Origin: Chrysochromulina tobinii
Lineage: Eukaryota > Haptophyta > Prymnesiales > Chrysochromulinaceae
NCBI GenBank assembly: GCA_001275005.1
Contig: JWZX01003307.1
Span: 1-32,104 of the forward strand
Length of the DNA: 32,104 nt
Direction: 5' to 3'
Shown: piece after piece, positions 7,900-17,957 of the stretch
Position numbering within the stretch: the stretch's first letter is position 1
Layout of the letters: every line of letters begins with the position of its first letter
Program-made: the position numbers and the translations under genes
The notes under the pieces: model-generated
What the model saw: only the letters and a program-made list of their open reading frames with translations
The model's database searches: none
Told to the model about the DNA's origin: nothing

Positions 7900-8447
7900 C
7901 CGTACGTGACCGGACTCGCGCACCCCCATAATACGAGCGGCATCGTGGACCCCATAGCCAGCGCGTGAAGCGCCCTTGATGGGGCGTGGAAGCAGTGCGG
8001 GCCCGACGCGGGGCTTGCCGCAACGCTCTCTGCTCGTCCACAACGACTCAATGTCAGTTGGTGTCACGTAATGGGTGCAGATAGTTACGCACGCCTCCAT
8101 AGTATTAGATCTCGTACATAGTGCGGTTTGCATGACCAGAGACGGCTACCGTGTGTACACACGCCGCGCTCGCGAGGTCCGGGCGCGACAGGTCCCAATT
8201 ACAGGTCCCAATTGACATTGTAGGAAATTCGCGTAGGATGTAGGAGTAGGTTCCCCGCCGCCCGCGCGGGGTACGTAGGCGACTTAAACGAAACATCGGT
8301 CATCGCAAATTCGATTTGGATCTTGATACTCACTCGCAGGCCCTCTACGTAGCTTACCATGGTAATGGGCTGGTAGGTGCCGTGACTGGTGCGTGCGGAT
8401 CGTCGTTGCATCCCGTCCTCGCTCGGCTGTCGTCGTGGCCGGTGACG
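7900..8447. other. Convergent intergenic region with a 13-bp tandem repeat
   Basis: No gene is visible between these two convergent genes. It contains the exact tandem pair ACAGGTCCCAATT at 8188-8200 and 8201-8213. The rest looks like paired 3' UTRs. Confidence 0.5.
8188..8213. repeat. 13-bp exact tandem duplication
   Basis: ACAGGTCCCAATT occurs twice head to tail with no spacer, in a convergent intergenic gap. It is probably a replication-slippage product. Confidence 0.85.
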
Positions 8448-9071
8448 TCACAAGATTGCGGCCGCTTGGATCGCTTGCCGCCTTTCTGCGAACGCAAGGG
8501 CCGCGCGCTCCAAGAGAGCGTTCGCATGCCAGCGTTGGATCGACTCCTGTCGAAGGTGCCGCTCTCGCCATTGCTTGAGCCCAACGCGCAAACGCTGATC
8601 CAGAACTTGGCGCTGTACGGCGGCCAGCTGCTGCTTGCGTTCGCGCAACTTCTCGTGCAGAACTCCCGTGTGAATGGTCTCGACGCGGAACTGCTCCTCG
8701 GCGACGGACCTGCGTGCCTTGAGTGCCTCTAGCTTCGGAGCGCTCTCCTTGAGCAGCCGGCGCGAGAGGGCGAGCTGGACCTCGACGGCAGCAACGCCTT
8801 CGTGCAAATGGTCGACGCGATCCCACGCGGCCGTGAGGCATGTTTGCAATTCCTGCGCGTGAACCTCCAGATCCAAACGCTTGTCGGCTCTTTGCTCTCG
8901 ATGATGCCGGCGCAGGTCAACCAGTGTTCTGGCGAGCTCTACGCGGGAGTTTAGCTTGACGAGCTCCGCCTCTGCTTCCTGCATCGCGGCAACGTGTGCC
9001 GCCAGCTCGATGGCATCCTCTGAGGAGGAGGGCGGTTGCTCCGAGCTCGCTGCACCGGTCGTGTTGGGCAT
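8448..9071 (-). CDS. Coiled-coil protein of unknown function
   Basis: This is 207 residues from the first ATG (9071). The frame is open slightly further upstream but only from a TTG. After a Ser/Thr/Pro-rich N-terminus, almost the whole chain from residue about 25 onward is highly charged and helical with leucine heptads (VELARTLVDLRRHH, LHEKLRERKQQLAAVQRQ), indicating a long coiled coil. The end is Ala/Arg-rich. No enzymatic motif is seen. Coiled-coil proteins of this size are common in cilia and the cytoskeleton, but nothing here proves that role. It diverges from the GH76 gene, with about 240 bp between start codons. Confidence 0.6.
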   Translation of the reverse strand: MPNTTGAASSEQPPSSSEDAIELAAHVAAMQEAEAELVKLNSRVELARTLVDLRRHHREQRADKRLDLEVHAQELQTCLTAAWDRVDHLHEGVAAVEVQLALSRRLLKESAPKLEALKARRSVAEEQFRVETIHTGVLHEKLRERKQQLAAVQRQVLDQRLRVGLKQWRERHLRQESIQRWHANALLERAALAFAERRQAIQAAAIL

Positions 9072-9201
9072 CGCCGGTTTCGCCGCACGCGTCTGAGTGG
9101 TGTCTGAGTCGCGCTCGGCCAATGTGTGAGGGACTCACGAGAAAACACCTCTCTTTCCCCACAGCACGCTGTTCGCGCTCGACAACACACCTGTCCTTTC
9201 A

Positions 9202-9209
9202 TACATGTA
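9202..9209. promoter_or_regulatory. TACATGTA palindrome in the coiled-coil/GH76 divergent promoter
   Basis: A TACATGTA copy lies 113 nt before the GH76 start codon (9315) and 131 nt before the opposing start (9071), so it could serve either gene. Regulatory function is an inference from recurrence of the motif upstream of other genes. Confidence 0.4.
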
Positions 9210-9314
9210 GATGGGTGTCTTTTTTTCTCGCGAGATCGCCAAAGCGAAAAGGCCGGCAAGCACAGAGAGGCACCGACGAGTTCTCTTGGTCACAACCGCC
9301 CCTTGGCGCAAGTC

Positions 9315-11567
9315 ATGTCCATCGTGCCTGCTCTCGTACTCGTAGCCGCAACGCTCCTCCCCACGCCTCTCGAGCGCGCGTCGTCGACCGTCGATGGCCT
9401 GTTCCAATACTACCAGAAGACCGAGCCGCGCGAGGCGCCGAGAAAGGCCAAGTTCTTCTTCTCATGCGGTCAGATTGGTGGCTCGGCTCCGGCGAACGAG
9501 CCCAATGTGGCCGCATCCGAGTGCAAGTGCGAGGACGAGTCAGATTTTGGATGTGTGAACTGCTACCGCTGGTGGTCGGCCGTTGCCCTTGAGGCGCTTG
9601 CCTCGTATGCGATCGCTTCCAATCTGACGCCAGCCGATGCGGGTGGCGCGCGCATCCTCGACGCTGCGCAGTCGACGTGGCAGCACGCGCCTTACAATGC
9701 CTTCTGGAACGCGACGGAGCATCCGACTTGGGTGGACGACTTTGCGTGGTACGGGCTGGCGTATACGCGCATGCACGACTGGACCGCGGATGACACGTGG
9801 CGGACCCGCGCGCTTGAGCTGCTCAAGTGGGGCTTCACCTATGGATGGGACACCGCCGCATCGGACGCCGCCGCATCGGACGCCGCGATCAGCGGCGTGC
9901 ATGACGAGGCAAGCTCGGAGTGCGGCGGGTTCTGGTGGAGCCTGCATGCGGACTCGCGCTTCAAGGACTCAATCTCGATCGTCGAGCTCATGCACCTGGC
10001 CGCGCGCCTCGCGAGCTCGGCTGCGGCTGGCTCGGAAGAGCGCGCGTCACTCCTTGCCGACGCCGAACGCGTGTGGGGCTGGTTGGCAGCGTTTGAGGGC
10101 GGGCGTGGGCTGCTCGCTCCTAACGGGATCATGAGCACGGGTGCGCAGCCGGAGTGGTGCTGCAGCGCGCTGGCCGCCGCGACCACGTGCACGACGCGGA
10201 CCAATGGGAGCCTGTGCGAGAGCTCCGGCATCGCAGGCGAGTCGTATAACCACGGCATACTCCTCTCCTCGGCGGCGCTCCTGTACAACCTGACCGCGGA
10301 TACGGCGTACCTGGGCTACGTCGCCTCGCTGCTCAACGCTGCTGTCGCCAACATGACCAACGAGCTCGGAGCTCCCATAGATGAGCAGCGGGGCGCTCGC
10401 TCGCAGTCGACCATATGTAATGCGAGCAGCGGCTACGACCCTGGTGCGGACTTTTTCAGCTTCAAGGGCATCTTCATAGCACATGTCGGCTATGCGTTCC
10501 AGAGCCTCGCCTCGAGCGGCGCCCTCACACCCGGGCTAGCGGGCCCTATGCGCCATCTCGTCCAGATGAGCTCGGATCTCGCCTGGGGACGATCCGCCGT
10601 CTTCCCACCCTTCGAGCTCCTTGACGACCGGTGCCACGTTCCGCCTGCACTGCCCTCGACGCCCCGTGCCAGCAACGGCGGCAGCATTGGCAGCAGCATT
10701 GGCAGCAGCACGGGCAGCAGCACCGGCGACAGCAGCAGCAGTAGCAGCAGCAGAAGCAGTAGCAACAGCACTGTTAAACTGCCGCCCAAGTTCAGGTGGT
10801 GGTGGACAAACGGCTCTACCGCTGCGGTGCAGACGCCGCCTGATCCTCGGGTGTGGCTCATGCGCGCTGGGCTTCGCTGCACGTACTCTGTCGCGCCGAT
10901 TTGGAGTGGCCAGATCGACAATCTTGCAGCGTGCCAGGAGCGGTGCGCCACGAAGGACAGCTGCCAGACCTATGCGTTTGCCAACCTCACGCACACCGGC
11001 CTGGTGTGCTCGCTGTACGCTCCCGTGACGGGCTCGGCTCGCCAGACGGAGGTAGGCTGCACGGAACTCGACGCGGCGTATGTGGTGGGAGCGCGCCGGC
11101 CGCCGAGCCCTCGCACAGCTAGCTGCCGTGCCTTCGGCTGCTCCGGTACGGAGGTCAAAGTGGCCTGCCAATGTGACGCGCTGTGCGCGCGACATCTCGA
11201 CTGTTGTGCCGACTACGCAGACACATGCCTGCCCGCAGCCAGCCGTATGCCGAGCTGTCAGGGCCGGTGCAGTGGTGCCAAGCTGGCTGAGGCGAAGGGG
11301 GCCAAGGCGGCCGGCGAGGCATCGCCCGATGGTATGGCAGGGGTTGTCCCGTGGACCGTCCCGCTTCCCATCCCGGGAGGGGGCTACTGCTTCTGTGACG
11401 CCGGCTGCGAGAACAGCTTCACAGACAACAACTCGCACGGTGGCTGCTGCGCTGACTATAAGTGGCGATGCACCGTGGGCGGGCAGCGGGACCCGCTCTG
11501 CATGGACGCGCGCACGCAGGCTCAGGCGCTCAACGCCTTCGTGGCGCATCACGTCGTGGAGCAGTGA
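9315..11567 (+). CDS. Secreted GH76-like glycoside hydrolase with PAN and two somatomedin-B modules
   Basis: This is 750 residues from ATG 9315, chosen because it begins a clear signal peptide (MSIVPALVLVAATLLP). Residues about 70-430 resemble glycoside hydrolase family 76 (endo-alpha-1,6-mannanase type): an alpha-barrel rich in Trp/Ala, the paired acids Asp141-Asp142 in WVDDFAWYG, GGFWW at 204-208 and a YNHGIL segment. Bacterial and fungal relatives cut alpha-1,6-mannan. A Ser/Gly linker (about 454-489) leads to a PAN/Apple-like Cys module (about 522-582). Two somatomedin-B-like modules follow, with CQCDALC..DCCADY near 620 and CFCDAGC..GGCCADY near 700. It is probably secreted or surface-bound, acting on algal, fungal or scale polysaccharide. 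GH76 and SMB calls are strong; substrate is unknown. Confidence 0.85.
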   Translation: MSIVPALVLVAATLLPTPLERASSTVDGLFQYYQKTEPREAPRKAKFFFSCGQIGGSAPANEPNVAASECKCEDESDFGCVNCYRWWSAVALEALASYAIASNLTPADAGGARILDAAQSTWQHAPYNAFWNATEHPTWVDDFAWYGLAYTRMHDWTADDTWRTRALELLKWGFTYGWDTAASDAAASDAAISGVHDEASSECGGFWWSLHADSRFKDSISIVELMHLAARLASSAAAGSEERASLLADAERVWGWLAAFEGGRGLLAPNGIMSTGAQPEWCCSALAAATTCTTRTNGSLCESSGIAGESYNHGILLSSAALLYNLTADTAYLGYVASLLNAAVANMTNELGAPIDEQRGARSQSTICNASSGYDPGADFFSFKGIFIAHVGYAFQSLASSGALTPGLAGPMRHLVQMSSDLAWGRSAVFPPFELLDDRCHVPPALPSTPRASNGGSIGSSIGSSTGSSTGDSSSSSSSRSSSNSTVKLPPKFRWWWTNGSTAAVQTPPDPRVWLMRAGLRCTYSVAPIWSGQIDNLAACQERCATKDSCQTYAFANLTHTGLVCSLYAPVTGSARQTEVGCTELDAAYVVGARRPPSPRTASCRAFGCSGTEVKVACQCDALCARHLDCCADYADTCLPAASRMPSCQGRCSGAKLAEAKGAKAAGEASPDGMAGVVPWTVPLPIPGGGYCFCDAGCENSFTDNNSHGGCCADYKWRCTVGGQRDPLCMDARTQAQALNAFVAHHVVEQ
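10675..10782 (+). repeat. AGC/GGC trinucleotide-rich Ser/Gly linker
   Basis: Runs of GGCAGCAGC and AGCAGCAGC triplets encode the Gly/Ser linker between the GH76 catalytic domain and the Cys-rich modules. It is a slippage-prone, frame-neutral repeat within the gene. Confidence 0.85.
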
Positions 11568-11840
11568 CCACGTGCACCAAACCTGTTGTGAGTGCCAACG
11601 GGTATAGCATCCCGTCCGAAAAGTGTGGAAGCGTCACTGCTCACACCTGATTTGCAGTTGAGATTTGATCGGTTTTCGCTGAAAAGCAACGAGTACGCTG
11701 GCCCGATGCGAACTGATCGCGGACGAGAGAAAGTTAGCGAGCTAGCGCGTAGCGCGCGATACTAGGTAATGCACTCGTCCATTAGCGATTACTACCGGTA
11801 GCCGGTACAATCATTTGTGATTTGATGGGCGCAAGCGAGG

Positions 11841-14082
11841 TCATGCACGAGTAGGAATAATAGCTGTACCACGTGCGTATGGCGAGCCTGGTCCAGTCGG
11901 GTATCCAGTCGGCTGCACCCCAACCCACCAGAATTCTCTGTAATTGGTTTTCCCGAGTCGAGTTGGTACGACATCGTTCATTTCTGGCCTACGGCGAAGT
12001 GTCCATGAACCGGGATCAGCTTGTAGACCAGCCCTGGGTTTCAACTGGTAGAATTCAGCTGGTGGCTTCCACTGGCCCCGATCCATGTCTACTGGTGTCT
12101 GAGCCATTTTGGGGGGCTTCATTTGTTGAGGGGTGGTCGGCGGGCTGAAGTATTTTCCTGCGTGCACGGTCTCGCGGGCTGCACTTCTCGCACTGGCCGC
12201 GGTCTGTTGCACGTTGTTCCCCCACACCTGCGAATGATGGTTTCCTCGCGATCGGAGGCGAGCTCAGAGAAGGGGCGCGAGAGATGGACGGTACCGAGCA
12301 GGGGGTGGCTGGATGATTCGGACCTTTCGAATGTGAGCGTCAACGGAGGCGTACATCTTTCGCGGACGCGCCTCGCAAGCCTCGCACGCCTGCTCCCAAA
12401 GCTGCGCCTTTGCGGCATCGAGTGCCTCGATACTCGCATCAGCCGCATTCCCCTCTGCATTTAATTGCCGCTGATGCTCCGCGAGAGCTGATTCTTGATG
12501 CGAGACGACTGCATGCACGGAATCCGGGGAACGCAGCGTGAGCTGTGCAGGCAGGCGTGCGGGCGTTTGGCGCGCTTGCAGGGGCGGGTGGCTCCAGTGA
12601 GCGATGTACTCCAACTTCGTGCCTCGTGGGCGCTACACACCTCTCTGGTGAATCGCTCCCGCCAATGCACTCAACTGCGCCTCTTTCCGATCAAGATGCG
12701 CGTCATTCCACGCGATCTTGCCACTGGTGCCGAACACTTTTTCGTAGCTCTCCAGCCATTCCTTGTGGAATGTCACGTGCACAGTGTCCCACGCCTTCTT
12801 GGCGGCCGTCTTGTTCTCTTGCCGAAGCCGTGTAGCAATCGCCTGGAAACAAGGGTTACATTCCGTCGTGAGGGGTGTAAGCGGGGATCATGGAGCTGCG
12901 CGCGGGAGCGGCACTGTGGCTGCGCGGGACGCCCTATGTGAACACCTCCGTTAATTGTCGGCCCCGTTTCGCGGCAGCCTCCTTCGCCGCCATCGCCTTC
13001 TCCGCCTCAGCCAGCACTCTTCTCAGTGCCATTGTCTTCTCAATTTCATCAGCCTTCGCCTCCCGCATAACCTGAGCTCGTGCTGCCTCGGAGGCTTCAA
13101 ACTTACATCGGGCCTCCTTGCTCTCCATCTCCATCTGCTTCAGTACCCTTTCTCGTATCACCTGAACAATCGTTGGCGGTGCTTCCTTAAGACGCTGACG
13201 CCTTTCCTCCTCGGTCACCTTGAATTTATTTTCGAGCTGGCGCAGCTGCTCCTGCCGGTAGGCCGTCTGACTTCGCTCCTCCTCTTGTTTTGCCTCCTCC
13301 TCGGCTGCCCTTTTTGCAGCCACGCGCTTTGCAGAGTCCTTGGTCGCCTGCATGGCCCTCGCATTCGCTCTTTCAATCTCGGGACGTCGAAGCTCCGCAC
13401 GGAGCCTGGCCGCACGCTGCTCGGCAAGCACTATCTCGTTCCGCTCTTTCACAAACTCTGCGACAGCCTCGTCGTTACGCGCGTACCATCCGTCTGTGCG
13501 CGGAGAATCGGCCGGTAATGTCGCCGTGCTTGGCCGCTGTCGGTCTAAGCACGGATCTTGTGGCCGATCGTCACTACTGAGCGGTCCACTCGCTGGGATG
13601 CCTGCGGCAGCAGCGGCTGCGAGGTACTTTTGACGTTCATCGTAGGGCGTCGCAGGCCGTGGAGTTGCCCTTTTGTTTCGGTACCCGTGTCCTGGCGTCG
13701 AGGCGGCACGCGAAGGTGGCCGCTGCAATGTCGGTGTGAAGGGTCGCCGCACTTGCGAGTCGGATGTAAAAGGACGCCGCTCTGGCGAGTCAGATCCGAA
13801 GGGCCTACGCACCCCTGGAAAGTCAGGCGTCGATGCCAGCTGTGTCGCCGTCCTCGCTGACTGTGAATGTGTCGGTTCCTTCATCATTTCCATCCATGTC
13901 GGTGAGAGAGGCGGTGAATCGGCCCCGGATGTCACATCAATGCGCAATCGAGAAGGAGAACGACGTGGGTTCTGCGAGGGTGCAGCCATGAGGAGACGGG
14001 AGGGGAGTTCGGTCGTCGACGGAAAAATCGCAAGGTTTTGTAACGCCTGTGGGCAAACTTCTGCCGCGATGACAATCGCCAT
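11841..14082 (-). CDS. Four-exon coiled-coil protein of unknown function
   Basis: I assemble four exons on the minus strand: 14082-12946, 12842-12641, 12508-12324 and 12227-11841, giving about 636 residues. All three introns (103, 132 and 96 bp) have GT-AG ends and the reading phases agree (0, 1 and 0). The N-terminal 200 residues are basic, Pro/Ser-rich and contain three RRPF-type repeats (RRPFGSDS, RRPFTSDS, RRPFTPT). Residues about 205-380 form a strongly charged coiled coil; exons 2 and 3 continue helical segments (KKAWDTVHVTFHKEWLESYEKVF). The last exon has short aromatic motifs (FYQLKPRAG, TNYREFWWVG) like those of cytoskeletal or ciliary proteins. No enzyme domain is seen. A ciliary role is a guess. 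It diverges from the WDR3 gene across 491 bp. Confidence 0.7.
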
Positions 14083-14573
14083 AACGCGCCCCGTGACGAT
14101 ACGGTATGCGACCGTAGAAGGCAGGGCGGGTGGGCCTGGGATCGCGGAAAAGAATCAGAGCTCTACTATTGTAGAACAGTACGTGCCGTTACATAATGCT
14201 GTTACACGAGGTTAGCTAGACAAATTACAAGGTGGTGCGCGCGCGCGCGAGCGGTCGACCGATCGGATACCGGGTACCGGTAAAAAGACACCGGTACCCG
14301 GTGTGTCCCGTGTGTGTCCCGGCTCCCCCCGGTGTCTTTTTACCGGTACCGGGTACCCGGTACCTCAAGACACCTGGAGACACGCGGCCCATCCACGGAT
14401 TGTTCGGAGCGCGTCAAGTTTAAATAACAAAGTACTGTACCGTACAGTGACCCGGCTCCCTCCGGTGAAACCTGTGGCAGACAAACTTTCTGAGCACTCT
14501 TTGCGGACTTCAAGGCGACGTGCTCGAAGCTCGCACTGCTTTTGGCGTCGTCGTCGTCTCACCCTCACAGAGC
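14083..14573. promoter_or_regulatory. Divergent promoter region with a long inverted repeat
   Basis: These 491 bases lie between the start codons of the four-exon coiled-coil gene and WDR3, so they should hold both promoters. They contain a GC dinucleotide run (about 14237-14248), then a 26-bp inverted repeat at 14269-14354 full of GGTACC palindromes. The region close to the WDR3 start has no obvious TATA box. Bidirectional activity is inferred from layout. Confidence 0.55.
14269..14354. repeat. 26-bp inverted repeat with KpnI-type palindromes
   Basis: The left arm (14269-14294) and right arm (14329-14354) are reverse complements with a single mismatch, around a 34-nt loop. Each arm contains GGTACCGGT and AAAAAGACACCGG or its complement. 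The arms can form a long hairpin or cruciform. It lies in a divergent promoter. It may be a small transposon (MITE) remnant or a regulatory dyad. Confidence 0.85.
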
Positions 14574-17500
14574 ATGGTCAAGACCTACCTGCGCTACGCC
14601 GAGGATGCCAGCTGGGGCGTGGTCGTCTCCGGCGGCGGCAACGTCGCAGTCGACGCCTCGGGCAAGCTGGCACTCGCGCCCGCACTTGAGGCTGTCGCCA
14701 TCTGGAACATCAAGACCGGCGCACTCGTGCGGCAGCTGCGAGCGGCTGGAGTCTCGTCTGAGGTGACGGCGCTGGAGCTCGCGGCCGACGGCGACACCGT
14801 CGCTGTCGGCTACGCGGATGGCTCCATCCGGCTGTGGCAGCTCTCGGACACGGCCACCACGGCGGAGCGCGTGACGCTCAACGGCCACAAGAGTGCTGTG
14901 AGCGCGCTGCACTTCAACCGTGCCGCGACGATGCTCGTCTCGGGCGCGCGGGACACGAACGTGATTGTGTGGGACGTGATTGCCGAGGCCGGCATCTGCC
15001 GGTTGCGCGGGCACAAGGACGCCGTCACCGACGTGTGCCTGCTGCCGACGCACGACGCCATCGCCTCCGTCTCCAAGGACGGCCTGCTGAAGCTGTGGGA
15101 CCTGCCGACACAGCACTGCATCCAGACGGTGGCCGCACCGAGCGGCGAGCTCTGGAGCCTGGCCGCCGACGAGGCGGGCGAGCGACTGCTCACGGGTGGG
15201 GCCAACGCGGAGGTGCTCGTATGGCGCCTCGAGGTTCGTCAACTGGCCCGGGCGCGCCCGCCGCTCGCCGCCGGCGCGGCGCGCGTCGACGCGGCAGCGT
15301 CGGGCAGCGCCGTGTCGGGCAGCGCCGTGTCGGCCGGTGGCGCGGTCACGTCCAGCGGCGAGTGGCGTGGCGTGCAGGCGCATCCTTGGGGCGTCCTCGC
15401 TATCCGCGCGAGCCAGGCTCGGGTTGCTCGCCTCCGCTTCGGCCTGGACGATCGGGCTCTTGCGGTGCAGTTTGCCGATCGCAACCTGCAGCTGTTCTCG
15501 GTGCAGAGCGCCGCGCAGCTCAAGCGACAGCTCAAGCGACGCGCAGCCAAGAAGCGAAAGGCCGCGAGCGGCGCCGCCGTCGCCGTGTCGGGCGCCGTGA
15601 CGGGCATCGATGAGGATGACGAGACCGAGCCTACCCTGCATGCTGCTGACTGCTTCCTGCCGTTGACGCACCTACGCGCGGCGCAGAAGCTGCACTCATT
15701 CGCCTTCATGCCGCGTGCCGGCCGTGCCCAGATGGGCGCCGGCGCCGGCATCGCGGCCGTCGCGCCGGACGAGGCGGACGACGTTGACGAAGGCGGTGCC
15801 TGCAAGGTGCCCGATACGGCGCGACTCCTCGTCGCGGACCGGTCGAACGCTTTGGGCGTGTACGGGTGCGAACTCAAGCAGGGCGGCGCGGCGGCGCTCC
15901 TCTCGAGTGTGAGTGCAGCAGGCCACCGGTCGGAGCCCCGCGGGCTCGCGTTGAGTGCGGACGACCGGCTCGCGGTCGCCGCCTGCGACGGCGAGACAAA
16001 GGTGTGGAATGTCAAGTCGCAGCAGTGCGTCGGCTCGCTTGCGTGTGGGTACGGGTTGAGCGCGGCCTTCGTGCTCGCCTCCAAGTACGTGATCGTGGGG
16101 ACCAAGGCCGGCAGCCTACAGGCCTTCTCGCTCGCGACCAATGATCTCGTCGATGAGAGGGCCGACGCTCATGCGGGCGCTGTCTGGTCGCTGTGCGTGC
16201 AGCCGGGGAGCACGACCATCCTGTCGGGCGGCGCCGACAAGACGATTGCGTTTTGGACGCCGCGCGAGCCGAAGCCGAACGTCGTGAAGCTCGAGGAGGA
16301 GCGCCGTCATGAGCTGAACGACGACGTGCTCTGCGCGCGATTCACACCCGAGGGCAAGCACGTGGTCGCTGCTCTTTTGGACGCTTCGATACGGATCCTC
16401 TTCACCGACAGTCTCAAGCTCTTCCTGACGCTGTATGGCCACCAGCTGCCCGTGCTCTGCGTGAGCGCCTCGTCCGACGGCGAGCTACTCGCCTCGGGCG
16501 CCGCTGACAAGACCATTAAGATCTGGGGACTCGACTTTGGCGACTGCCATCGATCGCTCCACGGGCACACAGAATCGGTCATGTGCGTCGCCTTTGTGCG
16601 CGAGACCCACTTCTTCTTCTCTTCGAGCAAGGACAAGACAGTGCGCTACTGGGACGCGGATCACTTTGAGCAGATCCTATGCCTCAAGGGGCACCACGCC
16701 GACGTTTGGGCGATGGCTCCTTCGCGAAGCGGCTCTTTTGTCGTGTCCGCCTCCAAAGACCGTTCGCTGCGCCTGTGGAAGCGGAGCGACGAGCAGGTTT
16801 TTCTCGAGGAGGAGCGTGAGGCGGCGCTCGAAGAGCTCTTCGAAGCCGGGCTGGAGAAGCGCCAGGAGTACGCCGAGGCCGAGGAGGAGGAGGCGGCCGC
16901 CCTCGGGATGGAGCCGCAGGCCGAAGCTGCAGCCGCTGGCCGACGGACGATGGAGACCGTCAAGGGGGCGGAGCGCGTGCTCGAGGCTCTCAAGACGCTC
17001 ACTGAGGAGTCGGAGCGCGTCGCCGAGTACGAGAACGCGCATGCCAAGTGGACTGCCCGAGGCGCCGCGGGCGAGGGCAGCAAGCAGCCTGTACTCGTAC
17101 CCAATATGCTCCTGCTCGGGCTCGACCAAGGGGCATACCTACTCAAAGCGCTCAGCTCAGTGCGTGCCACCGAGCTCGAGCAGGCGCTCTTGCTGCTGCC
17201 TTTCGACGCGGCCAAAGCACTCCTTACGCGGCTGCTACCCCTCGTGCCACGCGCGCCGCCCGTCGAGTTGATGGCGAAGGTCATCCTCTTCTTGCTCCGC
17301 GTGCACCACAAGCAGATCGTCGGTAGCGCCGGGCTGCTCACGATGCTGAATGCGCTCGACACGTCGCTACGATCGCGCCTCGCGCAGGAGCATGGCGTCA
17401 TCGGGTACAACCTCGCCGCGATGCGATACATGCGCCAGCAGCTCGAGCAAGTGGATGACACGCGCTTCTTTGCCGGAGCACTCGAGCAGAGCACCGCCAC

Positions 17501-17630
17501 CGGCCGCGACTCGATCGGAGAGCTCCGACGAAAGACGGCGGCGAGAGAGCGCGGCAGCAAGCGCGAGAAGAAACTCAAGGGACGCAAGATGAAGGAGGTG
17601 GCGGAGGCGGCGAAGAAGAAGGCCATGTGA
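14574..17630 (+). CDS. WDR3: WDR3/UTP12 homologue, U3 snoRNP WD40 protein
   Basis: This 1018-residue WD40 protein belongs to the UTP12 (Dip2/WDR3) family of the small-subunit processome, which processes 18S rRNA in the nucleolus. The ATG at 14574 is preferred because MVKTYLRY matches the family's usual N-terminus; the open frame upstream begins with GTG. Two beta-propellers are visible, with repeats such as GHKSAVSALHF..IVWDV, GHKDAVTDVCL..KLWDL, GHQLPVLCVSAS..IKIWGL, GHTESVMCVAF..VRYWDA and GHHADVWAMA..LRLWKR. An acidic/Glu-rich coiled coil follows, then the C-terminal UTP12 domain (about 845-970) with LSSVRATELEQALLLLPF and VIGYNLAAMRYM. The tail is Lys-rich. It is slightly longer than the human protein, owing to Ala/Gly-rich insertions between the propellers. 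Confidence 0.95.
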   Translation: MVKTYLRYAEDASWGVVVSGGGNVAVDASGKLALAPALEAVAIWNIKTGALVRQLRAAGVSSEVTALELAADGDTVAVGYADGSIRLWQLSDTATTAERVTLNGHKSAVSALHFNRAATMLVSGARDTNVIVWDVIAEAGICRLRGHKDAVTDVCLLPTHDAIASVSKDGLLKLWDLPTQHCIQTVAAPSGELWSLAADEAGERLLTGGANAEVLVWRLEVRQLARARPPLAAGAARVDAAASGSAVSGSAVSAGGAVTSSGEWRGVQAHPWGVLAIRASQARVARLRFGLDDRALAVQFADRNLQLFSVQSAAQLKRQLKRRAAKKRKAASGAAVAVSGAVTGIDEDDETEPTLHAADCFLPLTHLRAAQKLHSFAFMPRAGRAQMGAGAGIAAVAPDEADDVDEGGACKVPDTARLLVADRSNALGVYGCELKQGGAAALLSSVSAAGHRSEPRGLALSADDRLAVAACDGETKVWNVKSQQCVGSLACGYGLSAAFVLASKYVIVGTKAGSLQAFSLATNDLVDERADAHAGAVWSLCVQPGSTTILSGGADKTIAFWTPREPKPNVVKLEEERRHELNDDVLCARFTPEGKHVVAALLDASIRILFTDSLKLFLTLYGHQLPVLCVSASSDGELLASGAADKTIKIWGLDFGDCHRSLHGHTESVMCVAFVRETHFFFSSSKDKTVRYWDADHFEQILCLKGHHADVWAMAPSRSGSFVVSASKDRSLRLWKRSDEQVFLEEEREAALEELFEAGLEKRQEYAEAEEEEAAALGMEPQAEAAAAGRRTMETVKGAERVLEALKTLTEESERVAEYENAHAKWTARGAAGEGSKQPVLVPNMLLLGLDQGAYLLKALSSVRATELEQALLLLPFDAAKALLTRLLPLVPRAPPVELMAKVILFLLRVHHKQIVGSAGLLTMLNALDTSLRSRLAQEHGVIGYNLAAMRYMRQQLEQVDDTRFFAGALEQSTATGRDSIGELRRKTAARERGSKREKKLKGRKMKEVAEAAKKKAM

Positions 17631-17949
17631 GATGGGCAGTTGACGTTTTGGGCCATCGCGGGGCACGGGCCCAGGCGCGGGCCGGCCACGGCGGCGAACG
17701 GCCCAAAGCGCCCTTGGCGGTTCATTGCTGGACTCCCGCGAGATACGGTGTAACGCGAACTGAACAAACCGTGGCGAGACTCGGTTGAAATTCGAACGCG
17801 CTCGGGCGCCTCGTCTCCTCTCGTGACTCGTCACGTCCGTCTCACAGCGCGGCGCGGGCGACCGCGCGGCGGAGCAACCGGAAGGCGGAAGCGGAACGTA
17901 AATCGTACTAACCATTTACAGTGCTGTCGCTAACTAGACTCGCGCCGTT

Positions 17950-17957
17950 TACATGTA
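17950..17957. promoter_or_regulatory. TACATGTA palindrome without an assigned gene
   Basis: This copy of TACATGTA lies in a convergent gap, where a promoter is not expected. It either argues against a promoter role for the motif or hints at an unannotated transcript starting here. Confidence 0.3.

Noticed and set aside
7900-8340. A further exon of the coiled-coil gene ending at 8448
   Set aside because: Donor-like sites exist, but the in-frame stop at 8448 follows a natural C-terminus and no downstream segment continues the coiled-coil composition.
14565-15671. A 368-residue open frame antisense to WDR3, and similar long antisense frames at 16661-17767 and 21809-22903
   Set aside because: Long antisense frames are expected in GC-rich coding DNA. 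The sense frames encode recognised domains, while these translate to Arg/Ala/Ser-rich low-complexity sequence.
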